Assembly: GCA_964487745.1 (NCBI GenBank)
Contig: CAZASG010000002.1
Coordinates: 62,001-126,000, forward strand
Length of the DNA stretch: 64,000 nt
Direction of reading: 5' to 3'
Origin: Desulfolinea sp964487745
GTDB taxonomy: Bacteria; Chloroflexota; Anaerolineae; Anaerolineales; Villigracilaceae
Each line of letters begins with the position of its first letter. Within the stretch, counting starts at the first letter, position 1. A model generated the notes under the pieces. The model saw nothing but the letters and a program-made list of their open reading frames with translations. It did no database searches and had not been told where the DNA came from. Of the stretch, positions 7,701 to 17,200 are shown piece after piece. The position numbers and the translations under genes are program-made.

Positions 7701-9980
7701 AATGGGTTTGGCTTCATCAGATGTACGAATAAGTTCCCCATTTTCATCAAAGTATTCGATAGTCTGGGCATCACCATTTGCTCGAAGTGCCGGGAACCAG
7801 ACACCCATGATATTCAATTTGGACTTGGAACTTGTCAGTTCCGGTGTTCTCGAGACACCCCTGCGGTGCATATTGGCATTTATGGAGCGGTCCAGATTAG
7901 CTATGGCGTCGTCTGCTGAGACTGAGACCAGAGGAGCCACACCAGCACACTGATTAATCGTTCCCTGGATCACTGCCTCGACTTGAGCGTCATTGGCAAA
8001 ATCAACACCTGACAACCCAAGCAGTGCAACTGTCTGATCTAGGCAACCTGTAATCTCATCAGTGATGCTAATGCCATCTTTGGGGCTGGCATCAACATCC
8101 AGGCTTTGGAGTAAGCGTGCCATATTGATCACGCGTGGATCATCAAGATCGCCATTCTCGAAAATATCAAGAGGAGATATCTTCTGCTCTATAAGTGTGG
8201 AGCCTAAAAATACAGAACCGATGTTTAGGTCAACCGTTTCTCCGGGGAAGTAATCAAATCCGCCGGATTCATCGGTCTTCCCGACATGCGTGGGTGTTTC
8301 AAAACTGACGCCCTCAACAGGTGAGTCGATAAAGTGAGCGCGTCGAGGGTGAGCCATTTCATATTTGATCCACCATGCCCAGCGTGCACCTTCAAAGGTG
8401 CCATCGCCATAAGCCCAGGCGCCTTCCTCTTCAATAACTCTGGGCTCTCCGGGGTTGGGCCCGCGCTCCTGCTCGCTCTCATCCAAAATCACCAGATCGG
8501 CATGGACGGCGATATTCTGAACGCGCAAGTACTCATAAGGCTGCCCCCAGCGGAAACCAAGGTCTTCTTCCATATCTAAAACCAGGAAGTAACGATCAAC
8601 TGGATCAGGATATTCTTCCTTGATGGGGAAATGTCCCTGAACCGGGTTCCCGCTCTTGGAAGTTGGCACCGGATCAATACCGTAATAAACCTGGATCGTA
8701 TTGATCAACCAGGCGCCGTTCAATTCGACCCGAATAAAGAGTTTGTCGCGTGAGTTCCAAACTGCAACTACGCCAGCGGGATTTTCAAAATCCTGCCCGG
8801 CGATCAATGGGGTCACAAAAAGACCCGGTCCCGCAGGCGGGAACCCCGGATCCGTATTATTATCCCAAAGGAAGTCCGGTGATTTACTGTTGATCGTGGG
8901 TGTAGCGGGCAAGCCATCGGAATTATGGACATCGCCATTCTTTCCTTTAGGAGCGTCAACGGTAAAGTTGAACTCGGCATACCAGCTATCAAAGTCATCT
9001 TCCCAGGGGCGCACGAACCATGTGTAGGTATCGTTAGATAATGCGACCGCAGGTTCAAATGCACAAAGACCATCCAAGCAGATCACATCGCTACCAACAG
9101 CATACCAGCCCAAAAGCACGTCATCCCCTTTGCTGTCGACAACGTTAACCTGATACTGGACTGCACCAAGGGTTTCTTCCCAATAGAATGCGGGAGTATT
9201 ACTTGTAAGCAATTCCCCGTTGAGGGGGGAGATGAGTACCGGATCCGCCTCGGGATCGGTATCTGCTTCTGTTTCAGGAGCAGGTTCCGGGTCCGGAGCG
9301 GCTTCGGGTACTATCCATCCCGCCAATGTGCCGTCATTATCTTCATCCCACTGTGTGGCAACAGCCCAAGAGCCAGCCAGAAAATCGTAGGTAACCTGGC
9401 TCTCATCACTGAAATCGGAGAGCCAGTTCCCACCAAGATCGGCTAGCGCCTCGCGACTACCATGACAACCATCTTCCCAACACCCCCAAAGCTCCAATGC
9501 GCTTTCAGGCGCGGCAACGCCAGAAACCACGTCGGTTTCTAAATCGACGTTTGTAATAGACAAGGCAGTAACTACATGTTTTTTTGTGGTAGCACCATCA
9601 CGGAGGATGATCTCAAAGCCGGGTTGAATATCAAAAACATCAGTGAGATCAAAGACCAGTTTCGTATACCCTGCATTGTCATCGACAACCATAGCAGATG
9701 TGGAATAGTCTTCTTTTTTCTTTGTGTCAGGGTCATCAATGATGAGGGTTACAACTGTTTCAAGCCCCCAATGATAAGTGTATATCTGGTCATGTGCTGC
9801 GTTGACCAAAAAGCCAATTTCTTCAGGAATCGCTTCATCAAAAGGTTGGCCTGGGCCTTCGACAACCTGTAAGGCTGTATCTGTAACTGCTGTCTGCGCT
9901 TGTACAGCCTGTGTCGGAAATGATCCGAACAGCAGTACAAATACTGCCACAATAGACAGTAATCTATTAATATTTTTCAT
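4722..9980 (-). CDS. Giant exported Asp-box (sialidase-propeller-like) protein with diheme CXXCH insert
   Basis: The 1752-aa product probably starts at the ATG at 9980, because GAGAGGAG sits 7 nt upstream and a signal peptide (MKNINRLLS, hydrophobic core, TQAVQAQ) follows at once; the frame extends upstream to 10070 without such support. Order of parts: one copy of the 170-aa repeat domain of the NHL/PhnD protein (about 43-190), an acidic Glu/Pro/Asp linker (about 225-250), an FN3-like module (about 250-350), then a long core. The core has Asp-box signatures (SRDDGYTF; SFDGGQTWTT near the C-terminus). CXXCH haem c motifs lie at residues 1114-1118 and 1158-1162. The core resembles what NCBI calls choice-of-anchor O proteins, recalled from memory. 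It is a paralogue of the product of 14238-18209, which lacks the haem motifs. No C-terminal anchor is visible. Ligand and redox role are unknown. Confidence 0.85.
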   Translation of the reverse strand: MKNINRLLSIVAVFVLLFGSFPTQAVQAQTAVTDTALQVVEGPGQPFDEAIPEEIGFLVNAAHDQIYTYHWGLETVVTLIIDDPDTKKKEDYSTSAMVVDDNAGYTKLVFDLTDVFDIQPGFEIILRDGATTKKHVVTALSITNVDLETDVVSGVAAPESALELWGCWEDGCHGSREALADLGGNWLSDFSDESQVTYDFLAGSWAVATQWDEDNDGTLAGWIVPEAAPDPEPAPETEADTDPEADPVLISPLNGELLTSNTPAFYWEETLGAVQYQVNVVDSKGDDVLLGWYAVGSDVICLDGLCAFEPAVALSNDTYTWFVRPWEDDFDSWYAEFNFTVDAPKGKNGDVHNSDGLPATPTINSKSPDFLWDNNTDPGFPPAGPGLFVTPLIAGQDFENPAGVVAVWNSRDKLFIRVELNGAWLINTIQVYYGIDPVPTSKSGNPVQGHFPIKEEYPDPVDRYFLVLDMEEDLGFRWGQPYEYLRVQNIAVHADLVILDESEQERGPNPGEPRVIEEEGAWAYGDGTFEGARWAWWIKYEMAHPRRAHFIDSPVEGVSFETPTHVGKTDESGGFDYFPGETVDLNIGSVFLGSTLIEQKISPLDIFENGDLDDPRVINMARLLQSLDVDASPKDGISITDEITGCLDQTVALLGLSGVDFANDAQVEAVIQGTINQCAGVAPLVSVSADDAIANLDRSINANMHRRGVSRTPELTSSKSKLNIMGVWFPALRANGDAQTIEYFDENGELIRTSDEAKPIVVVYTDGVEETGYEDIFAGISRDDGYTFKRMNLSRAADRTSFTLENGMEYFGQAKKPVFQVKGNNILVAWTSKFCNGGKPRYAIDPDDDYPYDDAYYEGDTWGVGGPQRSIDYTDIGFPEVGEIPYSCVWVARGTVVTDKMINSGGYWADKVVGDIVWFKPERLTSGRRDANQIFIGAADGAGFAITWQEDPEGLRPGEAAGPGPGWGGATTNHKTDIWYSYITMSNFSKIDANFVSGGDPQHELDVTGRPKALVPMAMPVRITDNAAVNTDNMKVELDEDGYPVLDENGEFIPTDNVSSTSDTSAISYEAENLTSCVKFEGGETIVERDSTEAATYHALPSTLPADHLSTKNCTNCHVPFGLEPHDIHTPTQGAPIPLVVVDATIPEYLGGFTNADCVSCHYNNVVPRDRVIPVMPGLDINAKVAECNSKGAIWKDEIEAYYPYEGYPYIPATEDDSTGAHNYAYKVPGLCENFYEFTNNQGALKRVCITEDGRLLDGDTGASRPNVFLQAYTKPDGTKSAWAIMAYEETKGVGLGDPGHVPDGGPYGDDESPDVGKNAIYHSFDFQNPEVVSAGNIMNLPERDENGNLVYIINPETGEQLLDYLGRPQLAYENARRPRFVMQGKGAIGDSRTVMLVLYREGQEGKGHQADTMLRRVVASSKGNPYAFENFVCDAWETAANGEEVCVAGVQNMSSVTPTEVTPSMGDPIAEDPYGAVKVVKWQQGPGNLNDSSSANPYDDSRAHRGQIRGDFIVMGFTYTPNWAAARNGNDKYDLFIRRSFDGGQTWTTDPTMDPNEVYETCDTFTDPLTKEKTEICNQYGPGEFEQMRNMSQLANNKETVIEPRIVAAPGTIKVNGVWTGRAEDKQNKNVFYVSYGTSTNPPIEHGDSTVVPEMPAPLDLYYTFTQNRGNSYQFSTWEVNPDSDGNYAGEVVTRWAALAKGDEEQGEAQLRMTPDGTRFYSTWLQEGNGSSDIWFRRIMPYQFKANQGSQ

Positions 9981-10095
9981 TGCATTCTCCTCTCGTTCAA
10001 ACATGGGCCTGTTTAAAGTCGGTAAATAATTATGAAAAGACTGCCTCCTCTCATTTGAAAAAAAATTCAATCTTTGTTCATTTTTTATATATATT

Positions 10096-10479
10096 TCATT
10101 CGATCAGACTATTTTCGATCTCCTTCTTTACTTGATTTTTGAAAGCAATTTCGTCGCTAACAAAATCGCATAATTCTTGCATTGAGCCGCTGGGCTCACA
10201 TTTGCAGTGGTACAAAAAGACCAGTTTATTTGCCAAGTCAATCGCTAAATGCGATACTTCCGCTTGCTCGCTGATAATCGTAAAAATAGGAGCGGTACCG
10301 TTCCGGCTCAATTCATAAATAATCAAATCAGGTTTGATGGATAATAGATATTCATCCACGTCATAGATATTTGCGTTGACTCGTGTCACAATAGATTTTC
10401 TATGTGCTAAAAGACTCTCCGCCACACCATCCATAAATACCGAGTTTCCTAACAGAAGCACGTGTGGATCAACTGACAT
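10096..10479 (-). CDS. Small cytoplasmic protein of unknown function, possibly receiver-like (127 aa)
   Basis: The product begins with a hydrophobic strand (HVLLLGNSVFMDGVAESL) and then DLIIYEL, a beta/alpha alternation recalling a response-regulator receiver fold. The usual acidic pocket and a clear phosphoacceptor Asp are not evident. It has no signal peptide or membrane segment. AGGAG precedes the ATG. The stop lies 115 nt before the start of the 1752-aa gene in the same direction, with no terminator seen between, so the two are probably one transcript driven from the element at 10575-10615. It could be a degenerate receiver acting as a regulator of the surface system; that is speculation. 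Confidence 0.7.
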   Translation of the reverse strand: MSVDPHVLLLGNSVFMDGVAESLLAHRKSIVTRVNANIYDVDEYLLSIKPDLIIYELSRNGTAPIFTIISEQAEVSHLAIDLANKLVFLYHCKCEPSGSMQELCDFVSDEIAFKNQVKKEIENSLIE

Positions 10480-10574
10480 ACCACTCTCCTGTCTACAAGC
10501 TTTTATTAATTACTTCTAATATAAGTATAGAGAGCAGCGAGAGGCTTTTCTATTACCCCACCCCTCATTTAGGC

Positions 10575-10615
10575 ATGATAAAAGAGCCATCTTTACACTC
10601 TTTTAGGATTAGTCC
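10575..10615 (-). promoter_or_regulatory. Shared promoter element upstream of the 127-aa and haem/Asp-box genes
   Basis: On the minus strand GGACTAATCCT (10615-10605) is followed after 17 nt by GCTCTTTTATCAT (10587-10575), whose TATCAT end could be a -10 box. The same two blocks occur on the plus strand upstream of the other Asp-box gene (13986-14036), there 27 nt apart. No good -35 hexamer is present, which suggests activator dependence. The adjacent two-component pair is the obvious candidate regulator. Confidence 0.55.
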
Positions 10616-10645
10616 CTCTTAGAGGAGGGACTACCCCCAAAAAAG

Positions 10646-10668
10646 AAAAAAACCCAATAAGGGCTTTT
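10646..10668 (-). terminator. Intrinsic terminator of the response-regulator gene
   Basis: On the minus strand AAAAGCCC, a 5-nt loop and GGGTTTTT form a stem followed by a T-rich run, 30 nt past the stop codon. A second perfect 8-bp hairpin (AGTCCCTC with GAGGGACT) lies at 10611-10632 and overlaps the shared promoter element, so it may be regulatory rather than a terminator. Confidence 0.65.
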
Positions 10669-10697
10669 GGATTTCAAATTTAGAAACGAGCCTTAGC

Positions 10698-11351
10698 TTA
10701 AATAAGCCCTTCCTTTTTGGCGTATAAAACCGCTTCCTGACGTTTTTCAAGGTGAAGCTTTGTTAAAATTTTTCGCATGTGGCTTTTTACAGTATGGATA
10801 CTCAAATTAAGGGTCTGTGCGATTTCCTTGTTGGTCTGCCCCGCTGCAACATGCTCCAAGACTTCTTGCTCGCGTGCCGTCAAGGTGGCGGGGTTGGTAA
10901 TGGACGTATCTATTGCATGCTTGCTGATCCGTCGGAACTCTGCCAACATGCGCCCCCCCAATGTTCGCGTAATGGCTGCTTCATCACGCATTGCCCCTCG
11001 CAAAGAGGCAAGCAACTCACGCGAGCTGACATTCTTAAGCAGGTAGCCTTGCGCTCCATTTCGGATCGCTTCAAAAACATTTTCGTTTTCATCGTTGACT
11101 GTGAGCATGACGATGGTAACATCCGGTAATTCTTTTTTTATACGCTGGGTTGCTTCCAAGCCATCACAAACCGGCATTGTGACATCCATTAAAATCAGGT
11201 CCGGAGATAATTCTTCAGCTTTAACAATGGCCTCCAAGCCATCCGCTGCTTCTCCCACTACTTCAAAATCAGGTTGCCCTGCCAAAATATTCACCAGCCC
11301 TTCACGAAAAAGCAGGTGATCATCGACGAGTAATACACGTGTTTTAGACAT
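10698..11351 (-). CDS. NarL/FixJ-family response regulator
   Basis: A 217-aa two-component response regulator. The receiver domain (residues about 4-120) has the acidic pair D10-D11, phosphoacceptor D56 in LMDVTMP, T84 and K106. The LuxR-type helix-turn-helix (about 155-210) has LTAREQEVL and TNKEIAQTL followed by HTVKSHMRKI. The start at 11351 is chosen because residue 4 onward matches the family start and GGAAGGGG lies 6 nt upstream; the frame runs further but without family match. It overlaps the end of the kinase gene by 8 bp, which implies translational coupling and that they are cognate partners. Likely targets, inferred from position, are the flanking Asp-box genes. Confidence 0.92.
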   Translation of the reverse strand: MSKTRVLLVDDHLLFREGLVNILAGQPDFEVVGEAADGLEAIVKAEELSPDLILMDVTMPVCDGLEATQRIKKELPDVTIVMLTVNDENENVFEAIRNGAQGYLLKNVSSRELLASLRGAMRDEAAITRTLGGRMLAEFRRISKHAIDTSITNPATLTAREQEVLEHVAAGQTNKEIAQTLNLSIHTVKSHMRKILTKLHLEKRQEAVLYAKKEGLI

Positions 11352-13848
11352 AATCATCCCCTTCCATAAAAATCTCCGGCATATAAACAAATCCATCCAA
11401 AGCAAGATAATCTGGGTCCTCATCCAACATCCACGATAATTGGACTCTTGTTCCAAGACCGGGTTCTGAGGCAAATTCCAGATGGGCACCCAAGCGTGTA
11501 GCACGCGCGTTCATGAGCTTTATCCCAAAATGGTTTCCATTTTGGGCATGTACATGGGTCGTATCAAACCCAATCCCGTTATCTTCCACTTTAATAATCA
11601 CTTTTTCATCGAGTTGCTCCCCTGAAATATGTACTTTTGTCGCTTGGGCGTGTTTGCGAATATTTACGATCGCTTCTTGTACAATAGGTGTTAGTTGTGC
11701 TACTTGAGCAGGGGGCAATACCAAAGGTGCTGTGAAAGAGAAACTTGTATCAAAAAGAATTGAATTTTCTTCAGAAGCTTCCTCCGCCAAGGCAGCAAGC
11801 AACTCCTGGAGTGTTTTTCGGGGTTCCGGTATTTTCTGCAAGCTGGCAATGGATTTACGCACATCCAGAGATGCTATGTCGACGGTTTTCCGAATTTCTT
11901 CCAAGGCTTCAATTCCACCCCCGTTTTTATCGGAAGGAAATAGTTGTGTAACCTGATCAATCTTTAACCCGAGCAAGCTTATCGTCTGCGCCAAGCCATC
12001 GTGCATATTTGCAGCGATCCGCTGACGTTCTTCCAACGCTGCCGCCCATTCCAATTGCTTATGGAGATAAGCGTTTTCCAAAGCAACAGATGTATGAGAG
12101 ACAAAACTCTCGACAAGTTCAATATCTTTTGAGCGCCAAGGCTTTCCATCTGATCCATCCAAAACAAAAAGATTAATGATCTTCTTGCCACGCTTCCAGA
12201 CCCGTGTGCAGAGGAGAGAACGGTTGCCTAACCCCTCTTGCCAATGACGCGGTATGCATTTGTCTTGGGCAATATTTTCAATCACTATAGAAGCTTTCGT
12301 GCGACATAACGCATCAAATAAATGGCCATCATTAGGGCTTATTGCCATGGCCGCCTTCATGTCCAGATCAAAACCTTCACTGGCGATCCAGGACAAAACT
12401 CCCTTTTTCTTATTCCATGATAGGAGACAGGCAGCTTCCCTTCCGGTTAGTTTAATTGACTGAGCGATAATTTCTCTAGTGATCTGATCCACATCAAGCG
12501 TGGAACCAAGTTTGATACCTGCCTGATGCAAAGTGCTCAATTCCTCAGCCCATGCTTCAGCTTCTTGATAGAGATAGGCATTTTCGACGGCCATCCCGAC
12601 CTGATTACACATACCAGCCAGCAGGTCCAAAGTCGTTTGCTCCAAAGGTTCCGCCTGTTGTGAGCCAAGTGCAATTGCCCCAACGATCTGATCCTTTGCG
12701 ATCAGAGGCGCTCCCATCAAGGTACAAATGATTTCTTTCTCAAGATGGATGCTTCCATGTGCTGCTTTATCATCGAGGGGCTCACTGATAACCTGCCTGC
12801 TATCAACCGCTTGTTGCGCAATGAATCTATATGGGCATTTATCCGCTGCGCATAAATCCAGATCATCTTGTGACAAGCTTCCTCGATAAGCCCCCAATAA
12901 CAAATTCTGACTCTTTTGATTGATTAGAAAGATCACGCCTACATCCATCGAAAGCACAGGGAGCATTTTGTCCAAAGCAAGGTCTAATACTGTTTTCAGG
13001 TCAAGAGATTGGCTGAGCGAATCCGCAATCTCATTTTGGGCAACCAACATAGCTGTTCGTTCATCAACCAAATCTTCAAGGTGATCGCGATACTCATCCA
13101 ACTCTTCTTCCGTTTTTTTCTTTTCAATGGACATCTCTTTCAAGTACACAAAACCGAAGATGGGTATTGCCAAGATATGGAAAGTGTTGCTTATTGGACA
13201 GAGGAAATAATTGTATGCTTGATTCGTTGTATAGCTTGCCAAGCGTATAATTTCGCTGATTAAAAAGAAACCCAATGCGACGCTGACGAGAGATCGCAAC
13301 CAATCGCGTTTCCTGGCCAAGACAAAGATCGCAGCCGCGATCAGGACAAAAGAAAGGATATGAAAAGCCCGGGCTTCCCATGTTTCACTGAATTTAGCAC
13401 CGGGGTTGAGATTAGAGAATTTAGGCCAGGTGATATAAGTTATTAGAAAAACCGTAACTATTATTGATAATCCAACCTGTAGATAGCGGCGGGATATGCC
13501 TTCGTCGTCCAATGCATATCGCAGGAAAGCTCCCGCAACAACGATCAGCGCAGCCACCTCCAGACCGTGTTCCAAAGGATGATAATAAATATCTTCGCCT
13601 CCCCCTGTTATTTGCCAAACGGTCAATCCGAACATCATTAATTCGCGCGTCAATGCCAAACCAAATCCCCAGATGAGTAATTTTTCACGCGGCAAATGCT
13701 GGCTTTTCTGACGTGTCCAGGCAATAGCCAGCAGCACCAACCAAAAGGCTGATGCTAAACCAAAACGCACCAAATTATTCTCGGCAGGACCCGGTCCACC
13801 GGAAAATTGTTTAATCGCTAAGATAAAAAAATCCCCAAAGGTTTCCAT
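11344..13848 (-). CDS. Membrane sensor histidine kinase with two GAF domains (NarX/HisKA_3 type)
   Basis: An 834-aa sensor kinase. Residues about 20-235 hold a string of hydrophobic segments, about seven membrane passes. A charged coiled coil (about 240-275) follows, then two GAF-like domains (about 265-425 and 440-590). The HisKA_3 dimerisation box has the phospho-accepting H616 in NMHDGLAQ. The ATPase domain shows NIRKHAQ and VEDNGIGFD near residues 705-745. The partner response regulator overlaps its 3' end by 8 bp. It has its own leader with a good promoter and a terminator-like hairpin. The signal sensed is unknown; GAF domains often bind small molecules or haem in relatives, but no ligand residues can be assigned here. 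Confidence 0.92.
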   Translation of the reverse strand: METFGDFFILAIKQFSGGPGPAENNLVRFGLASAFWLVLLAIAWTRQKSQHLPREKLLIWGFGLALTRELMMFGLTVWQITGGGEDIYYHPLEHGLEVAALIVVAGAFLRYALDDEGISRRYLQVGLSIIVTVFLITYITWPKFSNLNPGAKFSETWEARAFHILSFVLIAAAIFVLARKRDWLRSLVSVALGFFLISEIIRLASYTTNQAYNYFLCPISNTFHILAIPIFGFVYLKEMSIEKKKTEEELDEYRDHLEDLVDERTAMLVAQNEIADSLSQSLDLKTVLDLALDKMLPVLSMDVGVIFLINQKSQNLLLGAYRGSLSQDDLDLCAADKCPYRFIAQQAVDSRQVISEPLDDKAAHGSIHLEKEIICTLMGAPLIAKDQIVGAIALGSQQAEPLEQTTLDLLAGMCNQVGMAVENAYLYQEAEAWAEELSTLHQAGIKLGSTLDVDQITREIIAQSIKLTGREAACLLSWNKKKGVLSWIASEGFDLDMKAAMAISPNDGHLFDALCRTKASIVIENIAQDKCIPRHWQEGLGNRSLLCTRVWKRGKKIINLFVLDGSDGKPWRSKDIELVESFVSHTSVALENAYLHKQLEWAAALEERQRIAANMHDGLAQTISLLGLKIDQVTQLFPSDKNGGGIEALEEIRKTVDIASLDVRKSIASLQKIPEPRKTLQELLAALAEEASEENSILFDTSFSFTAPLVLPPAQVAQLTPIVQEAIVNIRKHAQATKVHISGEQLDEKVIIKVEDNGIGFDTTHVHAQNGNHFGIKLMNARATRLGAHLEFASEPGLGTRVQLSWMLDEDPDYLALDGFVYMPEIFMEGDDYV

Positions 13849-13873
13849 TCGTTACCTCATCCCCTTCTTGACG

Positions 13874-13898
13874 TAAAAAACCTGTCTTTCCAAGACAG
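13874..13898 (-). promoter_or_regulatory. Terminator-like attenuator in the sensor kinase leader
   Basis: On the minus strand a 7-bp stem (CTGTCTT with AAGACAG, 3-nt loop) is followed by GTTTTTT, 26 nt before the kinase start codon and downstream of its promoter. The upstream copy of AGACAG at 13930-13925 could pair with the left arm and open the terminator, while a GTATAG/CTATAC hairpin (13916-13934) would sequester that copy. This gives a plausible conditional switch. Confidence 0.5.
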
Positions 13899-13939
13899 CT
13901 AACACGCATTCTTGCGTATAGCTTCTGTCTATACAAATC

Positions 13940-13968
13940 ATTGTAGCAAAATATATTACAAACTTCAA
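13940..13968 (-). promoter_or_regulatory. Candidate sigma70-type promoter for the kinase/regulator operon
   Basis: TTGAAG (13968-13963) and TACAAT (13945-13940) are 17 bp apart, with TGC before the -10 box. This predicts a leader of about 85 nt that includes the attenuator hairpin. It is divergent from the promoter of the plus-strand Asp-box gene. Confidence 0.65.
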
Positions 13969-13985
13969 TTACTACACAGCACTCA

Positions 13986-14036
13986 GGACTAATCCTCTTG
14001 ACAATATTTGGGTATAAAAAATCGCTCTTTTATCAT
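13986..14036 (+). promoter_or_regulatory. Shared promoter element upstream of the plus-strand Asp-box gene
   Basis: GGACTAATCCT (13986-13996) and GCTCTTTTATCAT (14024-14036) repeat the two blocks found at 10575-10615, here separated by 27 nt instead of 17. TATCAT is a plausible -10 box, and TTGGGT 17 bp upstream (14008-14013) a weak -35. The remaining leader to the GTG at 14238 (about 200 nt) holds no gene I can support; it contains CAGGGA and TCCCTG arms that could pair. Confidence 0.55.
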
Positions 14037-14237
14037 CCCCAGATGACACTTAGGGATGTTGAAGCCGATGCTTGGACTCTCTATAATTTTAATTGTATTT
14101 TAAGGTTTCATCGTTCTTTAGCAATTACAGGGACAAGATACCCTATACCAACAACGAACACACAACATCAAAAGGGGTGACTCTCTCGCTACGATCCCTG
14201 TTTTCAAATAGCCCTCTTCCGAGAAAGGAGATGCAAA

Positions 14238-17200
14238 GTGAAAAGACAAATCTATAAAACAATTGGTGTGGTATTGCTCTTGTTTATTCTGGTCACTACA
14301 GTTTTTGCCGATGATGGAACTATTTTCAGGAGAAATGTCTCTGGTACTCCGCACGAGGAAACAGAGCATGCGTCGATTAAAATGCTGCCGGTCTACGTTC
14401 CTGCTCAAGCTTCAGATGGAACACTATTGACCGAAGGTATAGATATCATAGATGCAGATGGAGCACTAGTCGAGACCCGTTTTGATGTCCAGCCGCTGAT
14501 CGTACACTACAATGATGGACACGTAGAAACCATTGATGTAGACGGCTACGGTGGCTTCCCGGGACACGGAGAGCGCGATGCATTTGCCGGGGTCAGCCTG
14601 GACGGCGGTGCAACATGGAAGACCACTAACCTATCCAACTCTGCCGACCGGTCTTCCTTTAAAATCAAGCTGGGCGGGAGAAAAAAATTCCCCTATCCAG
14701 GTGATGTTGGACGTTCCTTCATGGCCTCGGACGGCAATCAGGTACTTATCGTCTGGGTAAGCCGATTTGCTGGTGGAGGTAATCCGAACTATGCAATGAG
14801 CGATGAAGAGCGAAGCCTGGTCGCAGATTATCTGGCAGGAACAGGCGCGATCCCAGATGCTTCAGCATGCACCGACGGTGACCTTATCGGAACTCCCTGC
14901 ATCTACCTGGAGGATCATTTCAGCGTGGCTGGTTCGCAGGGTTCATCAGATCTCGCCGACGAAGGCTACCCGCTGATCGGTGAGCTGCCTTACGCTGCCC
15001 TCTGGGTGGCTCGCGGTGTGATCATGCCGCCTGCAGCAGAAGGCGAGGCCAGCACGTTCGTCTGGTTCAAGGCCGAACGCTTGAGCTCAGCTGTACGTGA
15101 TGCCAACCGACCGGAAGCATCCTGCGTCAAGGGCGCCGGATGTGTCGTCACCTGGCAAGAAGATCCTGATGGGATTCGCCCTGGCTCAGGTGATGGGCCT
15201 GGCGAGGGCTGGAGCGGGGCTATTGCCCACCACCAGACCGACACCTGGTACTCTTATATCGACTGGAACGACTTCAACCTGGTCAGCTTGGACGGGACCT
15301 ATGGTTCTCTCCTCAATGATACCGGTGATCTTGCTGAATGGATTGCTGCCAATGATTCAGGCAGCCCTTCTGCCGCGATCCCTATGTCAATCCCGGTACG
15401 CCTTACAGATAACTCGATGTGTGTTGCTGCAGATGACAAGCCCTACTGTTATGCCGACTTTGACAATAGCGGAACCCCCGACTTCTGTGCCGATTCAACA
15501 ATAGTCAGCATTGAGGTACCAGATGAAGGTGGAGAAGCGGTAGCACATGATGTCGATATGTGTATCACCGAGGACGGACGCTTGATGCGTGGTAATACCG
15601 CCTCGACACGTGCACGGCTTGGTCTGAATGGTTACTCTTCTTTGGGCGACTATAGGGTTGATCCAGCAGCCTACCCGATCGACAGTGCCTGGTTTACCGT
15701 ATCTTATGAGGAAAACAAGGGTCTTGGTGATGAAGGTGAGGATGAGGTTGTACCCGAAGACCTTATTGAAAAAGTCGATATGGGCAAGAACGTCTGGTAT
15801 CACACCTTCGATATGTTCAATCCCGAACTTGTCTCACAGGGCCTGATGCTTAACCAACCTGCTGTCTACCCGGAAGACTTTTCAAATCCCGAGGGCTTTT
15901 TAACTCAGGAAGCAAGCCTGGGCTATAACTTCTACACCATTGATCCCGATCCAATCTATGAAGATCAGGCTAATCTCGATACTACACTTTACCAAACTGA
16001 GATATCCCGACGACCAAGCAAAATCACTCAGGACTGGTACGATGCTGGCGCCTCTGGCACAGTAGCTTTCCAACTGTGGAAGCAAGGTATCATCCGGCGC
16101 GGCGGCCCCGCTGACATCATGGGACGGCGTTTTGTGATCCCGGATGAATTCGATGCGACCACGGATAACCCTTATGACTACAACAACATGGTCTGTAACA
16201 CATGGGCCTACACCGACGGATTGAACCCACGCTACGTCAAGGGTTTCTGTGCCGACCCGGCGATTAACCTTTCTGGCAACACTATCCTAACAAGTGAAAA
16301 TTGTGGTGATGCTACTAGCTGTCTGGATGTTTACCCCTTCAATGACTACTACGATGATCTCGATATGACTGATCAAACTGATGGAGTCTCCAAGATATAT
16401 ACCTGGGAGATGGTCGGTCCTGGATATGGAGAGACGATAACGGATACAACTCTAACCAATCTTGACGATCTCTCCTGGGAAAATCCCTATGATATGGCAA
16501 AGGGACACCGCGGCTTCCTGGCTGGTGACATGTTGATGGTGATGTACGGCTGGACGCCAAACTGGAACGACCTCCAGAACGGCCATTCCATCGTAAACCT
16601 GTATGTCCGGCGGTCGTTTGACGGCGGGCAGACCTGGAGTACCACACCAGGCAGTTTCACCCACACCAACGGTATTACCTACAGCGGTGACGGGACAACC
16701 ACCTGTGAGTGGATGGGACCAATTTCTGAACAGTACCCTGAGTGCGTGGATTATGGGGCAGGCGATTTCGAGCAAGCTCGCAACGTCTCCCAACTCGGTG
16801 GTTCTCAAGTGACAGTCCTCGACCCAAGATACTCACCGACGACAAGAAGCATCACTGAAGCATCGGTCAGCTCCGAATCGCTGCCTACAGGGTTTACCGC
16901 CCCGCTCTATCCCGATGATACCCGTGACCCCTCACGCTTCTTCATGGTCTATGAAACCGGTGAGACAAGCGCATATGACGCTGGCGAAGCCACCCCGCTT
17001 GACCTGTTCTACAGCAGGGCTATCGAGTGGGGCGACGAATACCTGGTATGGCAGGACGAAGCTACAGCAGATTGCTTGCCTGCAGCAGATACTGAAGATG
17101 AATTTGATTTGTCGGGTTTCTGCAACGAGTTTGATGCTCTCGAAGGAAGTCAGTTCGACGAATCCGGTGAAGCCTCCGTAACCACCAACCCAGGCGGCAC

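Noticed and set aside
10036..10070. Upstream start (10070) for the 1752-aa gene
   Set aside because: It would place 30 hydrophilic residues before the signal peptide and has no ribosome site; the ATG at 9980 has both.
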